29,137 nt of DNA from CALMRE01 sp964412895 (lineage in GTDB: Bacteria > UBP6 > UBA1177 > JAKLFG01): contig CAYPQK010000033.1 in NCBI GenBank assembly GCA_964412895.1, forward strand, positions 1 through 29,137, in the 5' to 3' direction. The notes under the pieces were generated by a model. The model saw nothing but the letters and a program-made list of their open reading frames with translations, was not told where the DNA came from and did no database searches. Both the position numbers and the translations under genes were made by a program. Of the stretch, positions 22,401-28,615 are shown piece by piece (positions within the stretch are counted from its first letter, which is position 1; the number at the start of each line of letters is the position of its first letter).

Positions 22401-22853
22401 GCCGATCATACCGGCACCATCTACATCGCCGTCGAGGGCGGCGGGGCCGGTGAAGCCGGGACCTTCGAGCTCAATGTCGCGGTCGTCGAACAGTCCGACG
22501 ACGACGCGATCATGACCGATGAAGTAGTGACCGACGATATCGTGACCGACGACATCACGACCGATGAGATCGCGGGCGACAGCGACGAACTGTCCGGCGA
22601 TTCCGACGAACTGCTTGTCGATGCGGATGAGGTCGTCACCGACGAGGTCGTCACCGATGAGACCGTGACCGACAACGAGACGCCCGACGAGACCACCGAT
22701 GAGACCGTCACCGACAACGAGACGCCCGATGAGACCGCCGATGAGGCGGGGGACGGCCTTGTGGCGGATGACGACAATCTCCTTACCGACGAGCTGCTTA
22801 CCGATACCGACAAGCCCGCTGACGAGGCTTGTTCCTGCTCGCTGGTGTTCTAA
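16467..22853 (+). CDS. Giant mosaic surface lipoprotein: five ALK-like glycine-rich modules, three split Ig_7-like domains, six disintegrin-like repeats, CSCSLVF tail
   Basis: This is a 2128-residue protein. ATG 16467 has GGAGG 6 nt upstream. MRFWNMVNVLFLAFILAAC is a lipoprotein signal with Cys at 19. Glycine-rich modules (PF12810-like: IxxxWGAxG, GGYAKG, LYVYVGGQG, RIIVAGGGGG, GGGGYYGGG) start near 16674, 17724, 18535, 19520 and 20541. Ig_7-like domains (PTDVTATPATV ... SGEDFEVSPEMTMTYYAEAS) start near 17491, 19302 and 20320. Each resumes with C-S-x-R-V-P-V-T-V only after a glycine-rich module. Six disintegrin-like repeats lie at 21438-22019 and a PPC-like domain at about 22100-22490. A Thr/Asp/Glu-rich linker with DSDEL repeats and the tail EACSCSLVF end the protein. 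No catalytic domain is seen. A structural or adhesive surface role is inferred. Confidence 0.9.
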   Translation: MRFWNMVNVLFLAFILAACGENEGTALNGSASATGIYGTTDLFLPDEAGQIGLLAMPERQMRAGGGGAVDFEAIGDVQTFTALYTGDYLLETWGAQGGDDPANPTTVFGGRGGYAKGAVHLTAGTTLYVYVGSQGIGCLGSSWNSTGGGGATDIRLVGGDWKSAEGLYSRIIVAGGGGGRHGKNYEGATYVGNDGGGEVAPTYDTQGVHITGATQTGSGTSDYDYPEGVVAGSFGYGNPNNQGNTCSAGGYNGGAEGSDNWANGGPGGGWYGGVTSWPTSSGGSGYVLTDVSYKPIGYTPGTEYYLNETELIAGNDLMPDPAGGTETGHHGDGFARISSLCPGVTPDPTDVTATPATVGYGDKSQLNATTSGTTIKWYTEPTGGEPIGESASGEDFEVSPEMTMTYYAEASGVSSTQVKNFTYSGAVKTWIVPEGITSIQIETWGAAGWSGDYSGGKGGYAKGTLAVTPGETLYLYVGGQGAVADVPYAPMGGGWNGGGHGQTNDNGANAGGGGGASDIRIGGTTLADRIIVAGGGGGATDNEDCWGGDGGGEIGADGGCSDDYEVGTGGTQSEGGTIGGALGKGGSAKSTMEPWNGGGGGGYYGGGTSPAHGSGGGGSSYIGGVTDGETTAGVRSGHGQITITYTDASISACASSRVPVTVTVGAYAFTNCGQPGQTGPTQGQCDTAYTETALAGEVTIGTQGLQEWVVPVTGTYRIEAYGAEGGTSTGENGSGPYVGGKGAVVKGDFSLNAGDTLHILVGQRGSDSNCGSGGGGGTFIVKDGEPLIVAGGGGGGFHCIYYGSALGGGGQTGTSGQDGICAPGTNPPRTGGTGGNGGTSYFGAGGGGWLTAGTSDYDSGSNAGAYPGDGGVPGGAYGGGGGYYGSCCGGSGGGGGYSGGSGGTLDGCAGGGGGSYNDGADQDNVAGANTGDGKVVITSLCINLPEPTDVIAKPVSISSGESVQLNATTVPGTMIAWYTQETGGVSIGSSASGEDFEVSPTVETTYYAEASPVVYVESTVDLDYTGAVETWVVPAGVTSIEIEAWGAQGGGGSGGLGARMKGTVPVTPGETIKYIVGGQGTHDYGYGGGGGSFVTRADNTPLVIAGGGGGQNYNAAAPGQPGRTETTGGSVGGSAGGADGSGGANGGGSSGCGWFGSGGGGLLTNGSISGDGGGNSFISGGAISVEPAANCVSAGLGGFGGGGAGGNGGGGGGGYSGGAGGTNGDGYLAGAGGGSYNSGTDQSNSAGVRSGNGKITINYTVVVPDPTRCSSKRVPVTVAMCDARTDGPTVIATPDTITSGSSVLLNATAPGATISWYAEEFGGVAIGTSASGEDFEVFPTETTTYYAEASDADSLLVDEFDYTGAVQTWVVPVGVTSIQIEAWGAQGWSGGNAGGLGGYAKGTLAVTPGQVLNLYVGGRGTVASIEAIPMGGGWNGGGHGQSNYSGEPNSVGGGGGASDVRVGGTALTDRVIVAGGGGGATNNTDCWGGDGGGETGLTGGGSFDPGTGGTQSAGGTIGGDLGQGGNATVGMTPWNGGGGGGYYGGGTSPAHGGGGGGSSYIDGVTGGTTTAGLRSGDGQIKISYQLVLCPSLRVPVTVTVKAAPGAECGSNDDCVVGYCTDGVCCGVETCDDDNVCTVDSCAVSGDGTCTNAAGNAGTECRGAAALCDAVEVCDGVNADCPDDVLVAAVANTECRGATGLCDVAEICNGFLSDCPEDDVAATDVVCRPQDGLCDVADNCDGETTECPAYDAVATADVVCRSKDGVCDLDDNCDGTTKGCAEKFVDAGTECRAIAGVCDVTEKCTGAASDCPVDAFAGSSTVCRVSVGICDASEYCSGGGVSCPVENYASVNGGTCDDGDVLTQNDVCLDGGCAGELIAGICGNEISVGALPYTVNGDTGGRLNAMETYGTACANADQPTGDIVYAMDVTEGVEYQIQVVPAEGFDAALNLLNVCGEGEICIGAANTGTDGATEVVLYTADHTGTIYIAVEGGGAGEAGTFELNVAVVEQSDDDAIMTDEVVTDDIVTDDITTDEIAGDSDELSGDSDELLVDADEVVTDEVVTDETVTDNETPDETTDETVTDNETPDETADEAGDGLVADDDNLLTDELLTDTDKPADEACSCSLVF
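17491..21270 (+). repeat. Repeated Ig_7-like/glycine-rich units within the second giant lipoprotein
   Basis: Three Ig_7-like first parts (about 17491-17713, 19302-19510, 20320-20520) share SASGEDFEV and YYAEAS. Their closing strands are at about 18409-18462, 20250-20310 and 21222-21270 (ACASSRVPVTVTV, RCSSKRVPVTVAM, CPSLRVPVTVTV). The inserted modules at 17724-18404 and 20541-21221 have equal length (681 nt) and share PWNGGGGGGYYGGGTSPAHG, so they are a recent duplicate pair. Confidence 0.85.
21438..22019 (+). repeat. Array of six disintegrin-like Cys repeats in the second giant lipoprotein
   Basis: Six units follow the same pattern as the 25-unit array of the neighbouring gene (for example TVCRVSVGICDASEYCSGGG). 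The fourth unit has lost the CP pair spacing (GCAEK). A CGVETCDDDNVCTVDSC-type Cys stretch precedes the array. Confidence 0.9.
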
Positions 22854-22881
22854 AAGTCCAATAAATCCTTAGAAAATTATG

Positions 22882-22912
22882 GAGGGGGGACGCATTTGTC
22901 CCCCTCTTTTTT
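22882..22912 (+). terminator. Rho-independent terminator after the second giant lipoprotein
   Basis: The arms are GAGGGGGGAC (22882-22891) and GTCCCCCTC (22898-22906), with one bulged G and a 6-nt loop, followed by six Ts (22907-22912). It separates the surface-protein gene from groES. Confidence 0.88.
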
Positions 22913-22924
22913 GTCGTCGTTCCC

Positions 22925-22952
22925 TTGACTTATAGGGAATGGTGCTTATCTT
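22925..22952 (+). promoter_or_regulatory. Predicted groES promoter
   Basis: TTGACT (22925-22930), a 16-nt spacer and TATCTT (22947-22952) lie 40 nt before the groES ATG. I see no CIRCE inverted repeat (TTAGCACTC-N9-GAGTGCTAA), so HrcA control is not supported here. A sigma32-like site cannot be excluded. Confidence 0.4.
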
Positions 22953-22991
22953 TCCTGCGTGCTTGTTTTTAACTCTCGATAGGAGGTACCT

Positions 22992-23282
22992 ATGAAACTG
23001 AAACCGCTCAACGATCGCGTGATCGTGAAAAGGCGTTCCGGCGAAGAGAAGACCAAGGGTGGCATCATCATCCCCGACACCGCCAAAGAGAAACCGATCG
23101 AGGCCGAAGTGGTCGCCGTCGGCAGCGGCAAGCTGCTCGACAACGGCAAGCGCGAGCCGGTCGATGTCAAGGTGGGCGATGTGGTGATGTTCGGTAAATA
23201 CAGCGGCAACGAGGTCAAGGTCGACGGCGATGAGTATCTCATCCTGCGCGGCGAAGATATTCTTGCGGTAATTGAGAAGTAA
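22992..23282 (+). CDS. groES: Co-chaperonin GroES
   Basis: This is a 96-residue Hsp10 of normal length. MKLKPLNDRVIVKR is the usual start. The mobile loop (EEKTKGGIIIPDTAKEK) docks onto GroEL. VGDVVMFGKYSGNEV and EDILAVIEK complete the fold. An AGGAGGT site lies 5 nt upstream of the ATG. It is 15 nt from groEL, the standard operon. Confidence 0.98.
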   Translation: MKLKPLNDRVIVKRRSGEEKTKGGIIIPDTAKEKPIEAEVVAVGSGKLLDNGKREPVDVKVGDVVMFGKYSGNEVKVDGDEYLILRGEDILAVIEK

Positions 23283-23297
23283 GGGAGATAATACATC

Positions 23298-24938
<1,641 letters not shown>

Positions 24939-24964
24939 GTCCCCGTTCTTTCGGAGATAATACC

Positions 24965-25810
24965 ATGTACAATGTCTTCAAAAGCGGCCTACTGATGGTC
25001 GCGATGTTTCTCATCTTCATCTTTTTCGGTGCATTACTTGGCGGCAAAGGCGGCGCAACGCTCTTTTTCATCATCGCGCTGGTCATCAACCTCGTTTCCT
25101 ATCTTTTCTCGCACAAGATCGTCATCGCGATGTACCGCGGCGTGCCGGCCGATCCGCAGCGCTACCGCCGCCTCTACGAGATACTCGACGACCTTTCGAC
25201 GCGCGCCGGACTCCCGAAACCGCCCGCCCTCTACATCATCCCGATGGAGGTTCCCAACGCCTTCGCCACCGGCCGGTCGCCCTCCACGGCGGTGGTCGCG
25301 GTGACCGAAGGGATACTCGCCCGGATGAACGAACAGGAGCTTGCGGCGGTCATCGCCCACGAACTGGGCCATATCAAACACTGGGACATGCTCGTTCAGA
25401 CGATAGTCGCGGCGATGGCGAGCGCCATCATGTGGCTGGCCAACATGGCGCAGTGGGGCGCGATATTTGGCGGCCGGGACGACGACGAAGGGGGCGGCAA
25501 CCTCATCGTAACGATACTGGTATCGATAGTTGCCTCGATCGCGGCGATGATCATCCAGCTTGCCGTGTCGCGGTCCCGTGAATACATGGCCGACGATTTT
25601 TCGGCGAAGCTGATGGGGAGCGGTCAGCCGCTGTCGGATGCCCTGATACGGCTCCACGAAGGGGCGCGGCAGGTGCCGCCCGGCGAGATAGCGCCGGCGA
25701 CCGCGCATATGTTCATCGCCCCGTCGGGCGCCGGAAGAACCTTGATGAATCTATTCTCGACCCATCCGTCGCTCGAAGCGCGTCTTGAGAATCTGAAGAA
25801 GTTCGCCTAA
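24965..25810 (+). CDS. htpX: M48 family membrane metalloprotease HtpX
   Basis: This is a 281-residue protein with two N-terminal membrane segments (about 9-25 and 31-49). The zinc motif is H132-E-L-G-H136, with a downstream Glu ligand at 207 (SREYMAD). Two further hydrophobic segments lie at about 143-165 and 180-200. HtpX degrades damaged inner-membrane proteins under stress. It starts 26 nt after groEL with GGAG upstream of the ATG, so it is probably co-transcribed with groESL, giving a joint cytoplasmic and membrane quality-control operon. Its stop overlaps the stop of the convergent ROK gene. Confidence 0.95.
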   Translation: MYNVFKSGLLMVAMFLIFIFFGALLGGKGGATLFFIIALVINLVSYLFSHKIVIAMYRGVPADPQRYRRLYEILDDLSTRAGLPKPPALYIIPMEVPNAFATGRSPSTAVVAVTEGILARMNEQELAAVIAHELGHIKHWDMLVQTIVAAMASAIMWLANMAQWGAIFGGRDDDEGGGNLIVTILVSIVASIAAMIIQLAVSRSREYMADDFSAKLMGSGQPLSDALIRLHEGARQVPPGEIAPATAHMFIAPSGAGRTLMNLFSTHPSLEARLENLKKFA

Positions 25811-26667
25811 CGGCAGAGCGCCAACGCCCCGATAACCCCGGAACGCCCGCCCAGAGCGGCCTTGAGTACTTTTACTTTGGCGCTTTCGCTGAAGGCGTAT
25901 TCTTTGATGTGGCGTTTGACCGGTGTGAAGAAACAGGGGCCGAGGTTGGCGAGTCCGCCGCCGATGACGATGACCTCCGGGTTGAGGAGCGTCGCGGTGT
26001 TGGCGAGCCATACGCCGACGAGCCGCGTAAGGTGGTCGAGCGCCTGTTGCGCCGACGGATCGCCCGCTTTCAAACGCGCCGGGATATCCTCGGGACAGAT
26101 GCCGAAGAGCCGTTTGATGGCGGGACCGGCCGCCGCCTGCTCGAAGACGGTGCCATCGGGAAGTCGCGTCTGGCCGATCTCCCCCGCGACGCCGGATGCA
26201 CCGTGGTAGATGCGGCCGTCGATGATGATCGCGCCGCCGATGCCGGTCGAGACGGTCGTATAAAAAACATGGGAAAAACCTTTTCCGGCGCCACACCGCG
26301 CCTCGGCGAGCCCCGCCGTCCGCGCATCGTTCTCAACCGTGACGGGTACGCCGAACCGATCCTGCAACAGCTCACGCACCGGTACCTTCTTCCACGACGG
26401 GATGTTGGGGCAGAGCCGCACCGTGCCGGTCGTGTAATCTATCGGTCCCGGCACGCCGATGCCGATGGCGGCGAGCTTCGACGGCGCGATACCGGCCTGC
26501 GCGCAGGCTAGTTCCACCGAGCGGCAGACATTCTTGAAGACCCGCTCCTTCGAGGCGTCGGCCTCGGTCGGGAGCTTTACTTCGGCGAGAATATCGCTGC
26601 CGGTGCGGGCGACGGCGGTGTATATCTTCGTTCCGCCCAGATCGATACCGGCGACATATCCTTTCAT
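25807..26667 (-). CDS. ROK family sugar kinase, lacking the ROK zinc motif
   Basis: This is a 286-residue protein. ATG 26667 has GGAGGAA 5 nt upstream. The phosphate motif is GIDLGGTKIYTA (7-18). The catalytic-base region is VENDARTAGLAE, with Asp at 114. TTVSTGIGGAIIIDG and VIVIGGGLANLG are the other ROK signatures. It is about the length of short glucokinases and has no N-terminal HTH, so it is a kinase rather than a repressor. After GEIG (162-165) the usual His is Gln166, and the CxCGxxGC loop is missing: LPDGTVFEQAAAGPAI follows directly. Glucose is the likeliest substrate but cannot be read from the sequence. Confidence 0.9.
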   Translation of the reverse strand: MKGYVAGIDLGGTKIYTAVARTGSDILAEVKLPTEADASKERVFKNVCRSVELACAQAGIAPSKLAAIGIGVPGPIDYTTGTVRLCPNIPSWKKVPVRELLQDRFGVPVTVENDARTAGLAEARCGAGKGFSHVFYTTVSTGIGGAIIIDGRIYHGASGVAGEIGQTRLPDGTVFEQAAAGPAIKRLFGICPEDIPARLKAGDPSAQQALDHLTRLVGVWLANTATLLNPEVIVIGGGLANLGPCFFTPVKRHIKEYAFSESAKVKVLKAALGGRSGVIGALALCR

Positions 26668-26716
26668 GCGTTCCTCCGTGGTCGTTCCCGAGTACGCCCC
26701 ACGCTATCACAATCGT

Positions 26717-26734
26717 CCCGCTTTTTCCAGCGGG
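26717..26734. other. Small hairpin between the divergent ROK and secG genes
   Basis: Arms CCCGCT and AGCGGG flank a 6-nt loop. No T-run follows on either side, so it is not a normal terminator. It lies 13 nt upstream of the secG -35. Confidence 0.35.
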
Positions 26735-26747
26735 CGAGAGAAAAATG

Positions 26748-26775
26748 TTGACAAGAGGCGAAAAACCGCTATATA
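26748..26775 (+). promoter_or_regulatory. Strong predicted promoter of secG
   Basis: A perfect TTGACA (26748-26753) is spaced by 16 nt from TATATA (26770-26775), 36 nt before the secG ATG. The transcript probably continues into the tRNA. Confidence 0.65.
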
Positions 26776-26811
26776 TCGCGGGTGTTTTATGAACCCCGTT
26801 GGGGAGCGCGA

Positions 26812-27177
26812 ATGTTCACGGTATTCTCGGTATTACAGGTTATCATTTCGGTACTTATGATAACGGTCATCCTCTTGCAGGAAGGCAAAAAGGGTATGGG
26901 CGCGATATTCGGCGGTTCGTCGAGCTCCATTTTCGGCGCTCGCGGTGCGGCCAATATCCTTGCGCGGGTCACCACGGTGCTCGCGATCCTCTTCTTCCTC
27001 AACTCGATATGGCTGGCCCATCTGTCGAGCAGTAAGAAGTCGGTTGTCGACAAGACCACGACCGAAATGACCAGCGCCAAGACCGAAGAGCCCGCTCCGG
27101 CCCCGGCTCCCGCTCCGGTGGAAGCTCCCGCTCCGGCGCCTGCTCCGGCCCCGGTGCCCGCTCCGGCCCAACAGTAA
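26812..27177 (+). CDS. secG: Preprotein translocase subunit SecG
   Basis: This is a 121-residue inner-membrane protein. ATG 26812 has GGGGAG upstream; an ATG at 26782 would add ten non-family residues. The first membrane helix is FSVLQVIISVLMITVILLQ. The SecG hallmark loop follows (QEGKKGMGAIFGGSSSSIFG), then the second helix (VTTVLAILFFLNSIWLAHL). The C-terminus is an Ala-Pro repeat tail after a Glu/Lys region, longer than in E. coli. It assists SecYEG in exporting the many signal-peptide proteins seen here. It is followed after 49 nt by tRNA-Leu. Confidence 0.95.
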   Translation: MFTVFSVLQVIISVLMITVILLQEGKKGMGAIFGGSSSSIFGARGAANILARVTTVLAILFFLNSIWLAHLSSSKKSVVDKTTTEMTSAKTEEPAPAPAPAPVEAPAPAPAPAPVPAPAQQ

Positions 27178-27226
27178 GTTTTAACGGTTCCCGGTTCTTT
27201 TACAGGTGATCATATCACCGAAAGGT

Positions 27227-27311
27227 GCAGAAGTGGTGGAATTGGCAGACACGCAAGACTAAGGATCTTGTGCCGAGAGGTATGGGGGTTCGACTCCCCC
27301 CTTCTGCACCA
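27227..27311 (+). tRNA. tRNA-Leu, anticodon AAG, CCA encoded
   Basis: The acceptor stem is GCAGAAG (27227-27233) with CTTCTGC (27301-27307), followed by discriminator A and encoded CCA. The anticodon stem is CAAGA/TCTTG with loop CTAAGGA, so the anticodon is AAG. A long variable arm (TGCCGAGAGGTA) and the T arm GGGGG-TTCGACT-CCCCC complete a class II tRNA-Leu. The A at position 34 is unusual; see findings. A small inverted repeat (GGTGAT-CAT-ATCACC, 27205-27219) lies just upstream and a T-run just downstream. Confidence 0.96.
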
Positions 27312-27371
27312 TCTTTTTTTATTCAGGACATCAACTTACACGATACCGAAAAGTGCGGTTGAACTTTGTTC

Positions 27372-27410
27372 TTGCGTTGGGTGCGGACATTGGCTATAAT
27401 CCAAACGCAA
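27372..27410 (+). promoter_or_regulatory. Promoter and putative autoregulatory operator of the toxin-antitoxin operon
   Basis: TTGCGT (27372-27377), a 17-nt spacer and a perfect TATAAT (27395-27400) form the promoter. Inverted arms TTGCGTTGGG (27372-27381) and CCAAACGCAA (27401-27410) match at 9 of 10 positions and flank the core promoter. This placement suits repression by the antitoxin or the complex. Confidence 0.65.
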
Positions 27411-27435
27411 CGGTGAAAGGAAGGGAGGAGTTGCG

Positions 27436-27672
27436 ATGAGCATTACCATGGAGTTGTCGATACGCGATGTCATATCGCTGATAAAGAAACTGCCGCCCGA
27501 CGAACTCGAAAAGGTAAAGGATGCCATCATAAAGCAGGAACTCTACTTCCAGCAGTACCAGCCTAAACCGCTGAGCAGTCTCGTTTCCGATTTCAAGGGA
27601 GTGGGCTATTCCTCCGAGTTCGTCAAGGATCTTGAGAACGGTCTGAAGAAATCGTCGCCGCATGCGCGTTAA
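27436..27672 (+). CDS. Putative antitoxin of a type II toxin-antitoxin pair
   Basis: This is a 78-residue protein. ATG 27436 follows GGGAGGAG. The N-terminal part (MSITMELSIRDVISLIKKLP) and PPDELEKVKDAIIKQ form short helices like small antitoxins. The C-terminal part (SLVSDFKGVGYSSEFVKDLE) probably wraps the toxin. Its 3' end overlaps the toxin ATG by 11 nt, so the antitoxin is made first. The antitoxin family itself is not recognised; the assignment rests on size, order and the partner. Confidence 0.72.
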   Translation: MSITMELSIRDVISLIKKLPPDELEKVKDAIIKQELYFQQYQPKPLSSLVSDFKGVGYSSEFVKDLENGLKKSSPHAR

Positions 27673-27910
27673 AATACTTCGCGACGATCTCGTCACTTAT
27701 CTTTCAGCGCATGGTCTGACCAAGAAGTGGGAGAAGTGCCGCGCGCTGTTCGAGGCCGATCCTTTTTATCCGTCGCTTCATGTCGAACTGCTTGAGCCGA
27801 AGGATCGCCGCATCTACTCTCTGCGGCTCGACCGGAAATACCGCGCTCTGTTCATCTATCTCGGCAATCAAGAAGTCGAGATAGTCGCGTTCACCAATCA
27901 CTATAAGTAA
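27662..27910 (+). CDS. RelE/ParE superfamily toxin
   Basis: This is an 82-residue protein. It has the RelE-fold strand pattern: DPFYPSLHVELLEPKDRRIY, SLRLDRKYRALFIYLGN and VEIVAFTNHYK, with a terminal aromatic after a His as in RelE/HigB/YafQ-like enzymes. Most of these cleave mRNA on the ribosome; ParE types poison gyrase instead. Which activity applies cannot be decided here. It is translationally coupled to the preceding antitoxin and followed by a terminator. Confidence 0.82.
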   Translation: MRVKILRDDLVTYLSAHGLTKKWEKCRALFEADPFYPSLHVELLEPKDRRIYSLRLDRKYRALFIYLGNQEVEIVAFTNHYK

Positions 27911-27911
27911 C

Positions 27912-27943
27912 GCAGTAGAGACTCAGGCATCTCTCTGCTTTTT
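27912..27943 (+). terminator. Terminator of the toxin-antitoxin operon
   Basis: The arms are GCAG-T-AGAGA (27912-27921) and TCTCTCTGC (27930-27938), with one bulged T. A run of five Ts (27939-27943) follows. Confidence 0.7.
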
Positions 27944-27944
27944 C

Positions 27945-27973
27945 TTGTTTTCTACCGCGCTGGCGGTTAGAAT
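27945..27973 (+). promoter_or_regulatory. Predicted promoter of the DUF1566 gene
   Basis: TTGTTT (27945-27950), a 17-nt spacer and TAGAAT (27968-27973) lie 32 nt before the ATG. Confidence 0.5.
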
Positions 27974-28005
27974 CACCCGAATCTTTCTTTCAACTGGGGT
28001 ATGCC

Positions 28006-28596
28006 ATGCGTAAGTTCATGCTCTTCGTCCTTGTCGCCGCCGTCGCCATGATCCTCTGGGCGCAGGAGCGCCAGTCCAAGCTGGCGGTCATGGAGATAGA
28101 AGGCAGCAAAGAAAAATCAGTTCAAAAAGTAGGTGATCGCTGGAAAATACAGGCTACTGTGGTTATAGATGAAAAGACCGGTCTGTCGTGGCAAAGGACA
28201 AAAGCTGACGGCACGATGAGCCAGCATAATGCCGAGAAGTACTGTAAAAAGCTTTCTCTTGGCGGATACCACGATTGGCGGCTACCAAGCATCTCTGAAC
28301 TCAAGACACTGATAGTCGGCTGTCAAAGCGGTACCGATGCTTGTAAGGTGAGCGATTCCTGTCGTTCCTCAAAATGCTGGTCAGACGCTTGTTACTGCAA
28401 TAGCAATGGGGGGCCCGGGGAATATGCTTACTATTGGCAGAAAGGGGTATGGGAAGGTGCCGGTAGCCGGTTCTGGTCCTCTTCGAAACGATCAGATGAT
28501 TCCTTTGTGTGGGATGTTAATTTTAGCAATGGCGATGTCAACAGCGACGCCCGAGACAAGAGTATTGATGTCCGCTGTGTCAGAGACGGTGATTAA
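28006..28596 (+). CDS. Secreted DUF1566 (Lcl-like C-terminal) domain protein
   Basis: This is a 196-residue protein with a signal peptide (MRKFMLFVLVAAVAMILWAQ). Residues about 52-196 match DUF1566/PF07603: DEKTGLSWQR, AEKYCKKLSLGGYHDWRLP, SISELKTLI, then FWSSS, WDVNFSNGDV and VRCVRD. The fold belongs to the C-type-lectin-like group, which hints at ligand binding, but most bacterial members have no known role. A Cys-rich loop (CRSSKCWSDACYC) near residues 120-130 is an insertion in the domain. The next gene starts 19 nt downstream. Confidence 0.85.
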   Translation: MRKFMLFVLVAAVAMILWAQERQSKLAVMEIEGSKEKSVQKVGDRWKIQATVVIDEKTGLSWQRTKADGTMSQHNAEKYCKKLSLGGYHDWRLPSISELKTLIVGCQSGTDACKVSDSCRSSKCWSDACYCNSNGGPGEYAYYWQKGVWEGAGSRFWSSSKRSDDSFVWDVNFSNGDVNSDARDKSIDVRCVRDGD

Positions 28597-28615
28597 TAAG
28601 AGTATGGAGATGCCG

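Noticed and set aside
5947..22850. C-terminal tails read as eukaryote-type CaaX prenylation boxes, with the nearby M48 protease HtpX as processor
   Set aside because: The last Cys is five residues from the end, not four, and HtpX is explained by its groESL linkage. Kept only as a new-tail observation.
22992..23000. CIRCE heat-shock operator upstream of groES
   Set aside because: I searched 22854-22991 for the inverted repeat and did not find it.
27436..27910. Integrated element with an attachment site at the tRNA-Leu 3' end
   Set aside because: No integrase and no second copy of the tRNA 3' end are visible in the window.
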